This document shows positions 31,507-39,465 of a DNA stretch of 40,606 bases, piece after piece. The position numbers were made by a program, and so were the translations under genes. Location: contig JANOSH010000033.1 of the NCBI GenBank assembly GCA_031415695.1, forward strand, positions 1 through 40,606. Direction: 5' to 3'. Source of the DNA: JANOSH01 sp031415695. GTDB taxonomy: Bacteria > Actinomycetota > Acidimicrobiia > Acidimicrobiales > Ilumatobacteraceae. Numbering within the stretch: the stretch's first letter is position 1; each line of letters begins with the position of its first letter. Under the pieces are notes generated by a model that was not told the DNA's origin, made no database searches, and saw nothing but the letters and a program-made list of their open reading frames with translations.

Positions 31507-34500
31507 GTGGCGGCAGCGTTTGGGGCTGGGCCCAGAGGAGTTCGGTGGCAGCAATCTCTCGGCTGATCTTGTTGCGTCCGAATCGCAGGTACAGCGCCGG
31601 GACGATAAACAGGTTCAGAATCGTAGCGACTACGAGTCCACCCAGGATGACGATGGCCATGGGGTATTCGATTTCCTGCCCGGGCACGTTGCCACTAAGC
31701 ACTAGTGGAACCAAGGCCAGTCCGGTGGTAAGTGCCGTCATCAAGATCGGAGCCAAGCGTTCCACTGCGCCGCGAATGACCAGTTGCAGCCCAAACGTTT
31801 CACCCTCGTGTTCTTCAAGGTGTTGGTAGTGGCTCAGCAGCATGATGCCGTTTCGAGCCACGATGCCAAGCACCGTGAAGAATCCGACGAGCGAGCCGAG
31901 AGAAATGATTCCACCCTGTAGCCACACGGCTATAGCGCCGCCGATAAGGGCCATTGGGAGCGTGACATACGACAGGATGGATGCCCGAGCGCTCTTCAAC
32001 GCCATCATCAGGAGCAGGAAGATTCCGGCGGCCGCCACCAAGGCCCAGCGGCTGAGATTGGCCGAAGCTTCGCGGCGAGCGGTGTAGTCGCCGAGCAGTT
32101 TGTAGCTGTAGCCGGTCTCAAAAGTGACCTTGTCGAGTTTCTCCTCGAACTCGTCGATGATCGAGCCAAGGTCGCGACCTTCGATCTCGGCATCGACGTC
32201 GAGGCGGCGTTGAGAATTTTCGCGCTTCACGCTGTTGAATGTTGGGGCGATGACTACGTTGGCGATGTCGCCGAGTCGAACGCGGCCGCCGCGGGGAGAA
32301 TCCAGCATCATGTCCTCAACGTCGGTGACGCTGTCTCGGTCACCGAGTGATGTCCAAACATTCACATCGAAGGCTCGGCCTCCGGAGAAGAAGTCTCCAA
32401 CCTCCTCACCCGAGATCATGGTGGACGCCGCTCGCCGAACGTCGCCCGGTTTGAGCCCGTATTGCTGGGCTTTGGCTAGGTCGACCTTAACCTGCAGTTG
32501 GGGCATCAACGTGACGAGTTCTTTGCGCTCCTCGACTACTCCATCGATACCGCCAAGGATCTCAACGAGTTCGTCGGCCTTGCCCTGTAGGACCTTGAGG
32601 TCATCACCGTAGAGTCGCACCACTATCGGGTGCGAGGAACCGGCCAGTACTTCTCGGGTTCGTTCCTTGAGGTAGGTCTGAACATCGCGGCGCAGACCGG
32701 GGTACCGATCGACAACACGCTGGACCGCGGCCAAGGTGGTGTCGTAATCGACGTTCGGGTCGATACTGATCCAATTCTCGCCAAAATCCACGCCGTACAC
32801 CTCGTCGGCCTGCATTGCCTGGCCAATGTGCGAACCAAAGTTGCGCACCCCGGGAATCTTGGCCAGGTCGTCGTAGGCCGACTGGGTAATGCGTACTTCC
32901 TCACCGAGTGACGTGCCGGGCTTGGTGACCCAATGCATCAGAAAGTCGCGCTCTTTGAAATCGGGTAGTAGTTCCTGGCCGAGGCGAGGAACGATGGCGA
33001 CGCCCGCTAGGACAATGGCAGCGGTGGCCATTAGTGCCGGGAATGGGTTACGCACCACCGGTGTAAGCACCTTGGCATAGGCGTTTTGCAACACTCGCAC
33101 TACGGGAGATGTGCGGTGACCGATCTTGCCAATCGACAGGAGGATAAGGCTGAGGGCAGGTGTCACTACCAGGGCAATAGACATCGACACGATGACTGCA
33201 AGCGCATACGCCAACGCCAAGGGCCTAAAGAACGCCCCGGTCAAGCCGGTCAGGAAGAAGACCGGCAAAAGTGCCAGGGCCTCGATCAACGAGGCATAGA
33301 CCACGGCGCCGCGTACCTCGAGAGATCCTTCGAGAATGATGGAGGCGGTCGTTTGCGAACTACCGTTCTCGCGCGCTTCTCGTAGTCGTCGGATGATGTT
33401 TTCGATGTCGACGATGGCGTCATCGACCACTGCACCTAGTGCAATTATCAGCCCGGCCAAGATCATGGTGTTGATGGTGGTGTCGAGCCAGGCAAGCACC
33501 ATCATGGCGGCCATCAACGACAGCGGGATCGTAATCACACTGATGAGGGCGCTGCGCCAATCGAACAGGAACGCCAGAAGCACAACAAGCACGAGAACCG
33601 AACCGAGCAACAACGAACCGGTCAGGTTGTCGATCGAGGTTTTCACGTAGCTGGCTGGCCGGAAGATAGTGGTATCGATCTCGACGCCTGGAAGCCCTGG
33701 TCGCATTTCGTCGATGGCGCGCTCGACGCCGCGGGTAACGTCGAGTGTGTTACCCCACGGCAGTTTCTCGACGATCAGCATCAAGCCGGGGCCGCCGTTG
33801 ATGACGGCATCGCCAAACATTGGCTGGGGCCCCTCCTCGACGATGGCGACGTCGGAAAGGCGAAGTGGGCCCGTGCCCCGGTTTTCGACCACGACCTGTC
33901 CGAGGTCCTCCGGTTTCACGATTGGCAGAATGTGTTCGACTTGGAGGCGTTGGTTCGGTGTCTCGATGAAACCGCCGGTTCCAATCACATGTCCGGGTTC
34001 GTATCTCAGGATGCCAGCAGCCAATGCGTTGGATGTGACCGCCATAACCTCGTCGAGCGTAACGTCGTGTTCGAGGAGCTTGGCGGGCTGCACTTGAACC
34101 TGCATGAGCCGAATGCGTTCGCCGTAGATTGTGACGTTCGCAACGCCTGGGACTCGAAGCAGCCTCGCCCTGATTTTCCAGTACGACAACATCGACATAT
34201 CAATCACGGACAGCGAGTCTGATGACAGGCCGATCTTCATGGCTCGGCTGGTCGCCGACAGCGGTTGTAGAACAACCGGGGGAGCGGCCCACGTCGGCAG
34301 TGTTGCCGAAATGGTGGCAAGGCGTTCTTGAACGTGCTGGCGGGCTTCCATGAGGTCGGTGCCTCGATCAAAAATGAGTTCGATCGACGACAGTTGAACA
34401 ACGGATTTCGACCGCATCTGTTCGAGGTCGGGTAGCCCCGCGAGCACCTGTTCGAGCGGCACGGTGATCAGCGATTCGACCTCGGTCGCCGAGAGCCCGA

Positions 34501-34663
34501 ACGACATTGTTTGCACCTCGACTCGGGGTGGTGCGAACTCGGGGAACACGTCGATCGGCATGCGTCGCAACTCGCCGTATCCAAAGACCATCATGGTTAC
34601 ACCCAGCGCGGCAATTATGAAGCGCAGGCTCAGGCTCTTGGCCACAATCCACCTCATGATCAT
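31493..34663 (-). CDS. RND efflux transporter, CusA-like (HME/AcrB superfamily), pump 1
   Basis: 1056 residues, normal RND length. TM1 is near 14-30, and the porter region includes PIDVFPEFAPPRVEVQTMSFGL and GGFIETPNQRLQVEH. TM4 holds the paired proton-relay acids D414-D415 (LGAVVDDAIVDIENI), where AcrB has D407-D408. TM10 carries Arg (IVARNGIML) where AcrB has the relay Lys. MTALTTGLALVPLVLSG is typical of TM11. The heavy-metal branch is suggested by overall resemblance to CusA, but no methionine metal relay is evident to me, so the substrate is open. It is the last gene of a three-gene operon, nine bases after the adaptor. ATG 34657 is an alternative start. Confidence 0.92.
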   Translation of the reverse strand: MIMRWIVAKSLSLRFIIAALGVTMMVFGYGELRRMPIDVFPEFAPPRVEVQTMSFGLSATEVESLITVPLEQVLAGLPDLEQMRSKSVVQLSSIELIFDRGTDLMEARQHVQERLATISATLPTWAAPPVVLQPLSATSRAMKIGLSSDSLSVIDMSMLSYWKIRARLLRVPGVANVTIYGERIRLMQVQVQPAKLLEHDVTLDEVMAVTSNALAAGILRYEPGHVIGTGGFIETPNQRLQVEHILPIVKPEDLGQVVVENRGTGPLRLSDVAIVEEGPQPMFGDAVINGGPGLMLIVEKLPWGNTLDVTRGVERAIDEMRPGLPGVEIDTTIFRPASYVKTSIDNLTGSLLLGSVLVLVVLLAFLFDWRSALISVITIPLSLMAAMMVLAWLDTTINTMILAGLIIALGAVVDDAIVDIENIIRRLREARENGSSQTTASIILEGSLEVRGAVVYASLIEALALLPVFFLTGLTGAFFRPLALAYALAVIVSMSIALVVTPALSLILLSIGKIGHRTSPVVRVLQNAYAKVLTPVVRNPFPALMATAAIVLAGVAIVPRLGQELLPDFKERDFLMHWVTKPGTSLGEEVRITQSAYDDLAKIPGVRNFGSHIGQAMQADEVYGVDFGENWISIDPNVDYDTTLAAVQRVVDRYPGLRRDVQTYLKERTREVLAGSSHPIVVRLYGDDLKVLQGKADELVEILGGIDGVVEERKELVTLMPQLQVKVDLAKAQQYGLKPGDVRRAASTMISGEEVGDFFSGGRAFDVNVWTSLGDRDSVTDVEDMMLDSPRGGRVRLGDIANVVIAPTFNSVKRENSQRRLDVDAEIEGRDLGSIIDEFEEKLDKVTFETGYSYKLLGDYTARREASANLSRWALVAAAGIFLLLMMALKSARASILSYVTLPMALIGGAIAVWLQGGIISLGSLVGFFTVLGIVARNGIMLLSHYQHLEEHEGETFGLQLVIRGAVERLAPILMTALTTGLALVPLVLSGNVPGQEIEYPMAIVILGGLVVATILNLFIVPALYLRFGRNKISREIAATELLWAQPQTLPPPSAS

Positions 34664-34672
34664 GAGGTTCGC

Positions 34673-35101
34673 CTACTTCCCAATTCCAGTTTCAGCTCCA
34701 AAGAGTTCAGCGACGCCAACAACGGCAACGGCTGTTCCAATCGCTGGTCCGCTCTTGAGGAATGCTTGGCGCCCGACAATGCGAGTGATCTCGATCCGCG
34801 TCCGAACAAATGACGACTCGCCTTCGAGTACGTAGACCCACGATGAGCCGTCTGAGTCGTAGATAACGGCACCATAGGGAACCACGAACTCGGGACCCTC
34901 GCCTGCGGTGATCTTGTCGGTGGCGAGGGAGATACGTTCCATGTGGTCACGAGTGAACGTCACTCGCTTGACCTTGCTGCCAGCAATAGCGTCTAGGACA
35001 ACGGGCTGCACCTTTGTGGCTTTCGCTGGAGCGTCGCTGCATGCGGCGAGCAAACCAGTCAGAGCGGCACACCATGACAACGTAACGAGGCGCTTAGACA
35101 T
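34673..35101 (-). CDS. Miniature RND adaptor lipoprotein (MFP C-terminal domain only)
   Basis: 142 residues from ATG 35101. Signal peptide with lipobox LLAAC (Cys21). The rest matches only the C-terminal, pump-proximal part of periplasmic adaptor proteins: VVPYGAVIYDSDGSSWVYVL, FVRTRIEITRIVGRQAFL, AIGTAVAVVGVAELFG. The coiled-coil hairpin and lipoyl domain that reach an outer-membrane channel in CusB/AcrA are missing, and the length leaves no room for them. This makes sense in a cell with one membrane. The start overlaps the end of pump 2 by eight bases and it ends nine bases before pump 1, so all three are coupled. Confidence 0.8.
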   Translation of the reverse strand: MSKRLVTLSWCAALTGLLAACSDAPAKATKVQPVVLDAIAGSKVKRVTFTRDHMERISLATDKITAGEGPEFVVPYGAVIYDSDGSSWVYVLEGESSFVRTRIEITRIVGRQAFLKSGPAIGTAVAVVGVAELFGAETGIGK

Positions 35102-38100
35102 AGGACTCTTTCGTGGAGGTTGGGTCGGCTGGCAAGGCATTGAACAACAGACCCTTTATGGGGTCGGGGGCGAATCGGCGATAGAGAGACGGGACAATCC
35201 ACAAGCTCACAACCATGTTGCTGACCAGGCTGCCAATGATCACCAGTGCGAGTGGCGCCACGATCTCGCCGCCCGAAGAGTTGCGCAGCAGCGCAACGGG
35301 AATGAAGGCAACGAGGCTGATGAGTAGCGCCATCGCCATCGGTACGGCCCGCTCGGCGGCTACTCTCGCCACAACCATCCCCGGATCCACAGTCGGCTCG
35401 GCCAGCTGTCTCTTTCTGCTCGTCAGGACCACGCCCATCACGCTTCGGCTCCCGAGCCCGATGGCACCAACGAGCCCAGCGATGTGACCGATTGTTAGAC
35501 CCTGTTGGTCAAGGATCGCCATGATTACGCCACCAACCGCCGTTGCGACTATGGCCAGCATGATGATTCCGGCCAGCTTCCAGCTGTTCACCGCGGACTG
35601 CACGATGAGCAGAATCAGCAATGCGGCCACTAGTGCAGCAGCCCATACTCGATTCACCGCATTGCGGTGGGCCTGGTAGTCACCAATGAGTTCTGCGTGG
35701 ACGGCCAAGGGGAATTGAATCGTTGAAAGCACATCGTCGACCGCGGCGGCGACACTGTCGTTGCTGCGACCCCGAACTGACGCAACGACATCGATCACTC
35801 GCGCCGATGCGTCGCGTTCGATCACCATGGGTGTTGGCCCGACAGAGACAGAAGCGAGATCGGCGAGCCGGATCAGTTTGCCGTCAGGAGTGCTAATCAT
35901 GAGGTTCTCGACCGTCGAGACGCTTTGGCGAAGTTCGGGTGTGCCAACCACAACGACTTCGAAAACTCGCTGATCCTCGAAAAGGTTGCCGACTTCAAGG
36001 CCTTGCAGCAGGGTCGCTGCAGCTCGCCGAACGTCACCAGGAAGTACCCCGGCCTGTTGGGCGGCTTCTAGGTTGACCTTAACCCGCAGGCTCGGCTCGT
36101 TCGGTGCGATGACCATAGTCGGGTTGACCACGCCGTCGATTCCTTCGATGGCTTTTTGTACCCGTTGCGCTGAAGCAATGAGCACATCTCTGTCCTCGCC
36201 AAAGATTCGCACGTTGAGAGGAGCAATACCTGGCTCGATCACGTCGGTTAGCCGAGCACTTGTGTGGGTCAAGAGCTCCGACCGAACGCCTGGGTAGCTT
36301 TCGATCACCCGTCTGACGCCGGTAATCGTTCGGTCGTAGTCGCCGTCATCGTCGATCCGTAACCAGGTTTCTCCCGAGCTCACGCTGACAACCTGATCAG
36401 ATGTGATTGCCCGACCGATATGGCTTCCAACACGTTCGACGCCCGCAACGTTGAGTAGTTCAGCATTCATCTTCGTAGCAATACGTTCCATAGCATCTAG
36501 CGAAGTACCGGGTGCCGCACTCACTTTCACCAGCAGATCGGTCTCGCGAAACGTGGGAATTGTGTGGGTATCAAGCAGCGTTAGGCCGATCAGCCCCGCA
36601 ACGACAAAGCCAACGCATCCCAGGAATGCCGGACGCCAGTTCTCGACTCGTCGTCCAAGGGTCTTGGAGTAAGCCTCATCGATCATGCGGGCCGATCGTG
36701 GCCATCCCGGCGCCGCAGGCGACAATCCAAAGACCAGGCTGCTGAGCGCTGGCACAAGCAGCAAAGCGACCAGCGAAGCGGCGATGACTGCCAGCAAATA
36801 CGACTTGGCAATAGCCGGGAAGAACGAGGCACCGGCGAGGCCGTCGACAACGAGAAGTGGTACAGCGGCAACCATAAGAATGGCCAACGAGTACAGTGAC
36901 GGGCTCCGCTCGTCGAGCACGCTTTCGCGGATGAGTGCTGCCGGTGTAGTCGAGTCGCCGTTATCGGAAATTACCCCTTGCATGCGGCGGGTAACAGCCA
37001 CCGAAAGCGACACGGTGTCTTGGATCACCAGGGCCAACGCCAGTACAAAGCCAGCGACGACCATTGCGTTGATCGTGACGCCGCGGACGTACAGAACCAT
37101 CACTGCGACGACGCCAGAAACGACGAGCGATACGCCCGCGATCGCAGCCGTTCGCCACTGGCGTAGCAGACCGACCAGTAGCGCTCCGGCCAGGATGGCA
37201 CCGATGATGAACGCCCTTTGCAGACTGTTGATCGACTGCTCAATGTATGCTGCAGGCTCGTACATCTCGGTGTCGACCTCCACAGCTGTGAGACCGGGCG
37301 CCAGCAAGTCCAAAGCATTTTTGACGCGCTCTGTGACATCGGTGGTGTTTTTTCCGGGATGTTTTTCAACTATCAGCAGCACGCTGGGGTCGGCTGTGAA
37401 GGCAACATCGCCGATGAGGGGTTGATGATCCTCGACTACGGTGGCTACGTCTCCTAGCGTCAATGGCGTCGCCGCACCGTCGACCGCCACCCGGGCAAGT
37501 TGGGCTGCGTTGACGATGGGCGATTCGTGTTGAACTGTCAGTCGCTGGTTCGGCGTCTCGATGAAACCGCCTGCTCCCGGAGTCGACGCTTCAATGTACG
37601 TGAGGGGTGAAACCCACAGGGCGTTGCCGGTGGTCTCGATGATTTGGTCGAGGCCGACATTGTTTGCCGCCAAGCGTGCCGGGTCGACTTGCACCTGGAG
37701 TTGACGCTCGCGCTGACCGAAGATTGCCACGTTCGACACACCATCTACGCCGAGCAGATTTGGACGCAGCGTCCAACGAGCCAGCACTCCAAGTTGGATT
37801 GGCGTAAGGGTTTTCGAGGAGACCCCAACCATCATCACGCGGCTTACCGATGATGTGGGTTGCAGCATTTGTGGTGGTTTCGACACGTTTGGTAGCGCCG
37901 CGGCCCCTGTCAGGCGCTCTTGAACCACCTGGCGTGCCCGAAGTAGTGGTGTTCCAGGCTCGAAGATCATCTCGATCGACGACAAGCCGGGGACCGATTT
38001 GGACCGAATTGATCGCATCCAGGCCACACCGTTGAGCAGGTCCTGTTCCAACGGAACAGTGATCAACTGCTCGACTTCGGAGGCAGAGAGACCGAGTGCC

Positions 38101-38252
38101 TCGGTCTGCACCTCGACCGTGGTGGGTGCGAACTCCGGAAGCACATCGGTCTTCATCGTTGGGAATTGCCAGATGCCAAGCAACAGCAATAACAACGCTC
38201 CGCCAGCAACTGATCGCCGGTTTCGCAGACCCTGCCCAATGAGCCAACGCAT
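35094..38252 (-). CDS. RND transporter, pump 2, with altered proton-relay site
   Basis: 1052 residues from ATG 38252 (MRWLIGQGLRNRR); the open frame extends to 38324 without family character. It aligns with pump 1 along its length (VLPEFAPTTVEVQTEALGLS; GGFIETPNQRLTVQHESPIV; RVGSHIGRAITSDQV). In TM4 the paired acids are Gln411-Asp412 (ALVIQDTVSL), so the first acid, which is the one CusA relies on, is lost and the second kept. The TM11 stretch PMAMALLISLVAFIPVAL also lacks the Thr found in pump 1. It is the first gene of the operon. It may be a non-pumping or differently coupled subunit of a mixed trimer with pump 1. Confidence 0.88.
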   Translation of the reverse strand: MRWLIGQGLRNRRSVAGGALLLLLLGIWQFPTMKTDVLPEFAPTTVEVQTEALGLSASEVEQLITVPLEQDLLNGVAWMRSIRSKSVPGLSSIEMIFEPGTPLLRARQVVQERLTGAAALPNVSKPPQMLQPTSSVSRVMMVGVSSKTLTPIQLGVLARWTLRPNLLGVDGVSNVAIFGQRERQLQVQVDPARLAANNVGLDQIIETTGNALWVSPLTYIEASTPGAGGFIETPNQRLTVQHESPIVNAAQLARVAVDGAATPLTLGDVATVVEDHQPLIGDVAFTADPSVLLIVEKHPGKNTTDVTERVKNALDLLAPGLTAVEVDTEMYEPAAYIEQSINSLQRAFIIGAILAGALLVGLLRQWRTAAIAGVSLVVSGVVAVMVLYVRGVTINAMVVAGFVLALALVIQDTVSLSVAVTRRMQGVISDNGDSTTPAALIRESVLDERSPSLYSLAILMVAAVPLLVVDGLAGASFFPAIAKSYLLAVIAASLVALLLVPALSSLVFGLSPAAPGWPRSARMIDEAYSKTLGRRVENWRPAFLGCVGFVVAGLIGLTLLDTHTIPTFRETDLLVKVSAAPGTSLDAMERIATKMNAELLNVAGVERVGSHIGRAITSDQVVSVSSGETWLRIDDDGDYDRTITGVRRVIESYPGVRSELLTHTSARLTDVIEPGIAPLNVRIFGEDRDVLIASAQRVQKAIEGIDGVVNPTMVIAPNEPSLRVKVNLEAAQQAGVLPGDVRRAAATLLQGLEVGNLFEDQRVFEVVVVGTPELRQSVSTVENLMISTPDGKLIRLADLASVSVGPTPMVIERDASARVIDVVASVRGRSNDSVAAAVDDVLSTIQFPLAVHAELIGDYQAHRNAVNRVWAAALVAALLILLIVQSAVNSWKLAGIIMLAIVATAVGGVIMAILDQQGLTIGHIAGLVGAIGLGSRSVMGVVLTSRKRQLAEPTVDPGMVVARVAAERAVPMAMALLISLVAFIPVALLRNSSGGEIVAPLALVIIGSLVSNMVVSLWIVPSLYRRFAPDPIKGLLFNALPADPTSTKESYV

Positions 38253-38305
38253 GCCATCATCCCAATCTGACGGAACACCCTTCCGCCACTCTCTGATGTT
38301 TGATC

Positions 38306-38328
38306 GATCTTGAGTTTCTCTCAAGATC
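38306..38328. promoter_or_regulatory. Perfect inverted repeat upstream of the RND operon
   Basis: GATCTTGAG (38306-38314), loop TTTCT, CTCAAGATC (38320-38328): nine perfect pairs, about 54 bases before the pump 2 start. It could be an operator for an efflux regulator or a leader hairpin. Confidence 0.5.
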
Positions 38329-38371
38329 TGTTTATTAGAAACACAAAGTAGGCCGAAAGCATCAATTGACC

Positions 38372-38389
38372 ATAGGCCGTACGGCCCAT
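38372..38389. promoter_or_regulatory. Palindrome in the RND/deacetylase divergent region
   Basis: GGCCGTACGGCC (38375-38386) is perfect over twelve bases and extends to AT...AT on both sides with one mismatch. It sits between the divergent RND operon and the deacetylase gene, a usual place for a shared operator. Confidence 0.4.
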
Positions 38390-38515
38390 CGGTGCAGGTC
38401 TAGAACGATTCCTGATCCTTTGGACGTCCGATCACACAATAGGCAGCACGTCGCCTACGAAGAGTAGTTATGAGAGGCTGGCCAGCATCGCGTCACCAAC
38501 CGTGAGTTGTGATCT

Positions 38516-39400
38516 ATGCTGCGTAAAGTGTGTGGGGCATGCGGTACATCGTGGAGCCGTCGGCGGTTTCTTCGGAACGCTGCTGTTTCGGCTGCGGCGG
38601 CAACCCTTGCTGCATGCGGCCCAAATGCACGCCACCAACCGGGCGTCGCCGGTCCTGAAACGGACTTTTCGGCTACCCCACGTGACGTTGGGGCTGTCGC
38701 GACCACCGAGGCAGCAGTGGCAACTACCCAGCTGTATGCCAGCCCGACAACGCTCGGGCCGCCACCGCCAACCTCTGCGCCTTTGCCGGTCGCCCGCCTT
38801 GTTGACCTGTCGAAGAACTCCGCCAAGGCACCGGCTTTTCGGCGGGTCGAAACAACCGACAACGTTGTCTTTCTGACTATCGACGATGGCGTGGAGTTTC
38901 GAGACCCCGAGGTCATCGATCTGTTGGCCGCCAAGAAGGTGCCGTTCTCGATGTTTCTCGTGCCTGACTTCGTGCGAGCCGACCCCGGTTACTTCAAGCG
39001 GCTCGTCGAACTCGGCGGCACGGTTCAGAATCACACGGTCACGCATGTCGAACTCACCAAAGTTGACGCCGCTAGGCAATCCGCAGAGATTGGTCGATGC
39101 TCGGCCGAACTTCCCGAACTGTTAGGACAAAAACCCACACTGTTTCGTCCGCCCTATGGCTCGTACAACACCGAGACGCTCTACCAGACCCGCAAGGCGA
39201 ACTGCGGAGCGCTTGTGCATTGGACCGCTCGTATGAACGACAAGCGGATCGAAACCGAAGGTAACCGTCCGCTGAAGTCGGGAGATATCATCCTGAGCCA
39301 CTTCCGTGGCGATCTGTGGGTCAACCTCGACCTTATGTTTCGTACTATCGAGGCGCAGGGCCTACGCCTTGGTCGGCTTGAGGAGTACTTGCGCTGGTAG
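38516..39400 (+). CDS. Polysaccharide deacetylase (NodB/CE4), Tat-exported lipoprotein
   Basis: 294 residues. A twin-arginine signal SRRRFLR (14-20) is followed by a lipobox LAAC (Cys34), then a Thr/Pro-rich linker (about 40-95). The CE4 domain has motif 1 TIDDG (Asp123, Asp124), motif 2 HTVTH (His173, His177; metal ligands), motif 3 RPPYGSYN (from 211) and a late ILSHFR. All catalytic elements are present, so it should remove N- or O-acetyl groups from a cell-wall or surface glycan outside the membrane. The ATG lacks a clear ribosome site. The exact substrate cannot be told. Confidence 0.9.
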   Translation: MLRKVCGACGTSWSRRRFLRNAAVSAAAATLAACGPNARHQPGVAGPETDFSATPRDVGAVATTEAAVATTQLYASPTTLGPPPPTSAPLPVARLVDLSKNSAKAPAFRRVETTDNVVFLTIDDGVEFRDPEVIDLLAAKKVPFSMFLVPDFVRADPGYFKRLVELGGTVQNHTVTHVELTKVDAARQSAEIGRCSAELPELLGQKPTLFRPPYGSYNTETLYQTRKANCGALVHWTARMNDKRIETEGNRPLKSGDIILSHFRGDLWVNLDLMFRTIEAQGLRLGRLEEYLRW

Positions 39401-39465
39401 CAACCGCTCAAGAGTTTCGTGTCGATGCCGATTACCCCATGAAAGATAACCGGGAGACGGCGAAC

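Noticed and set aside
38253..38324. Longer N-terminus for RND pump 2
   Set aside because: The added 24 residues are hydrophilic, overlap the inverted repeat and precede the typical MRWLI start.
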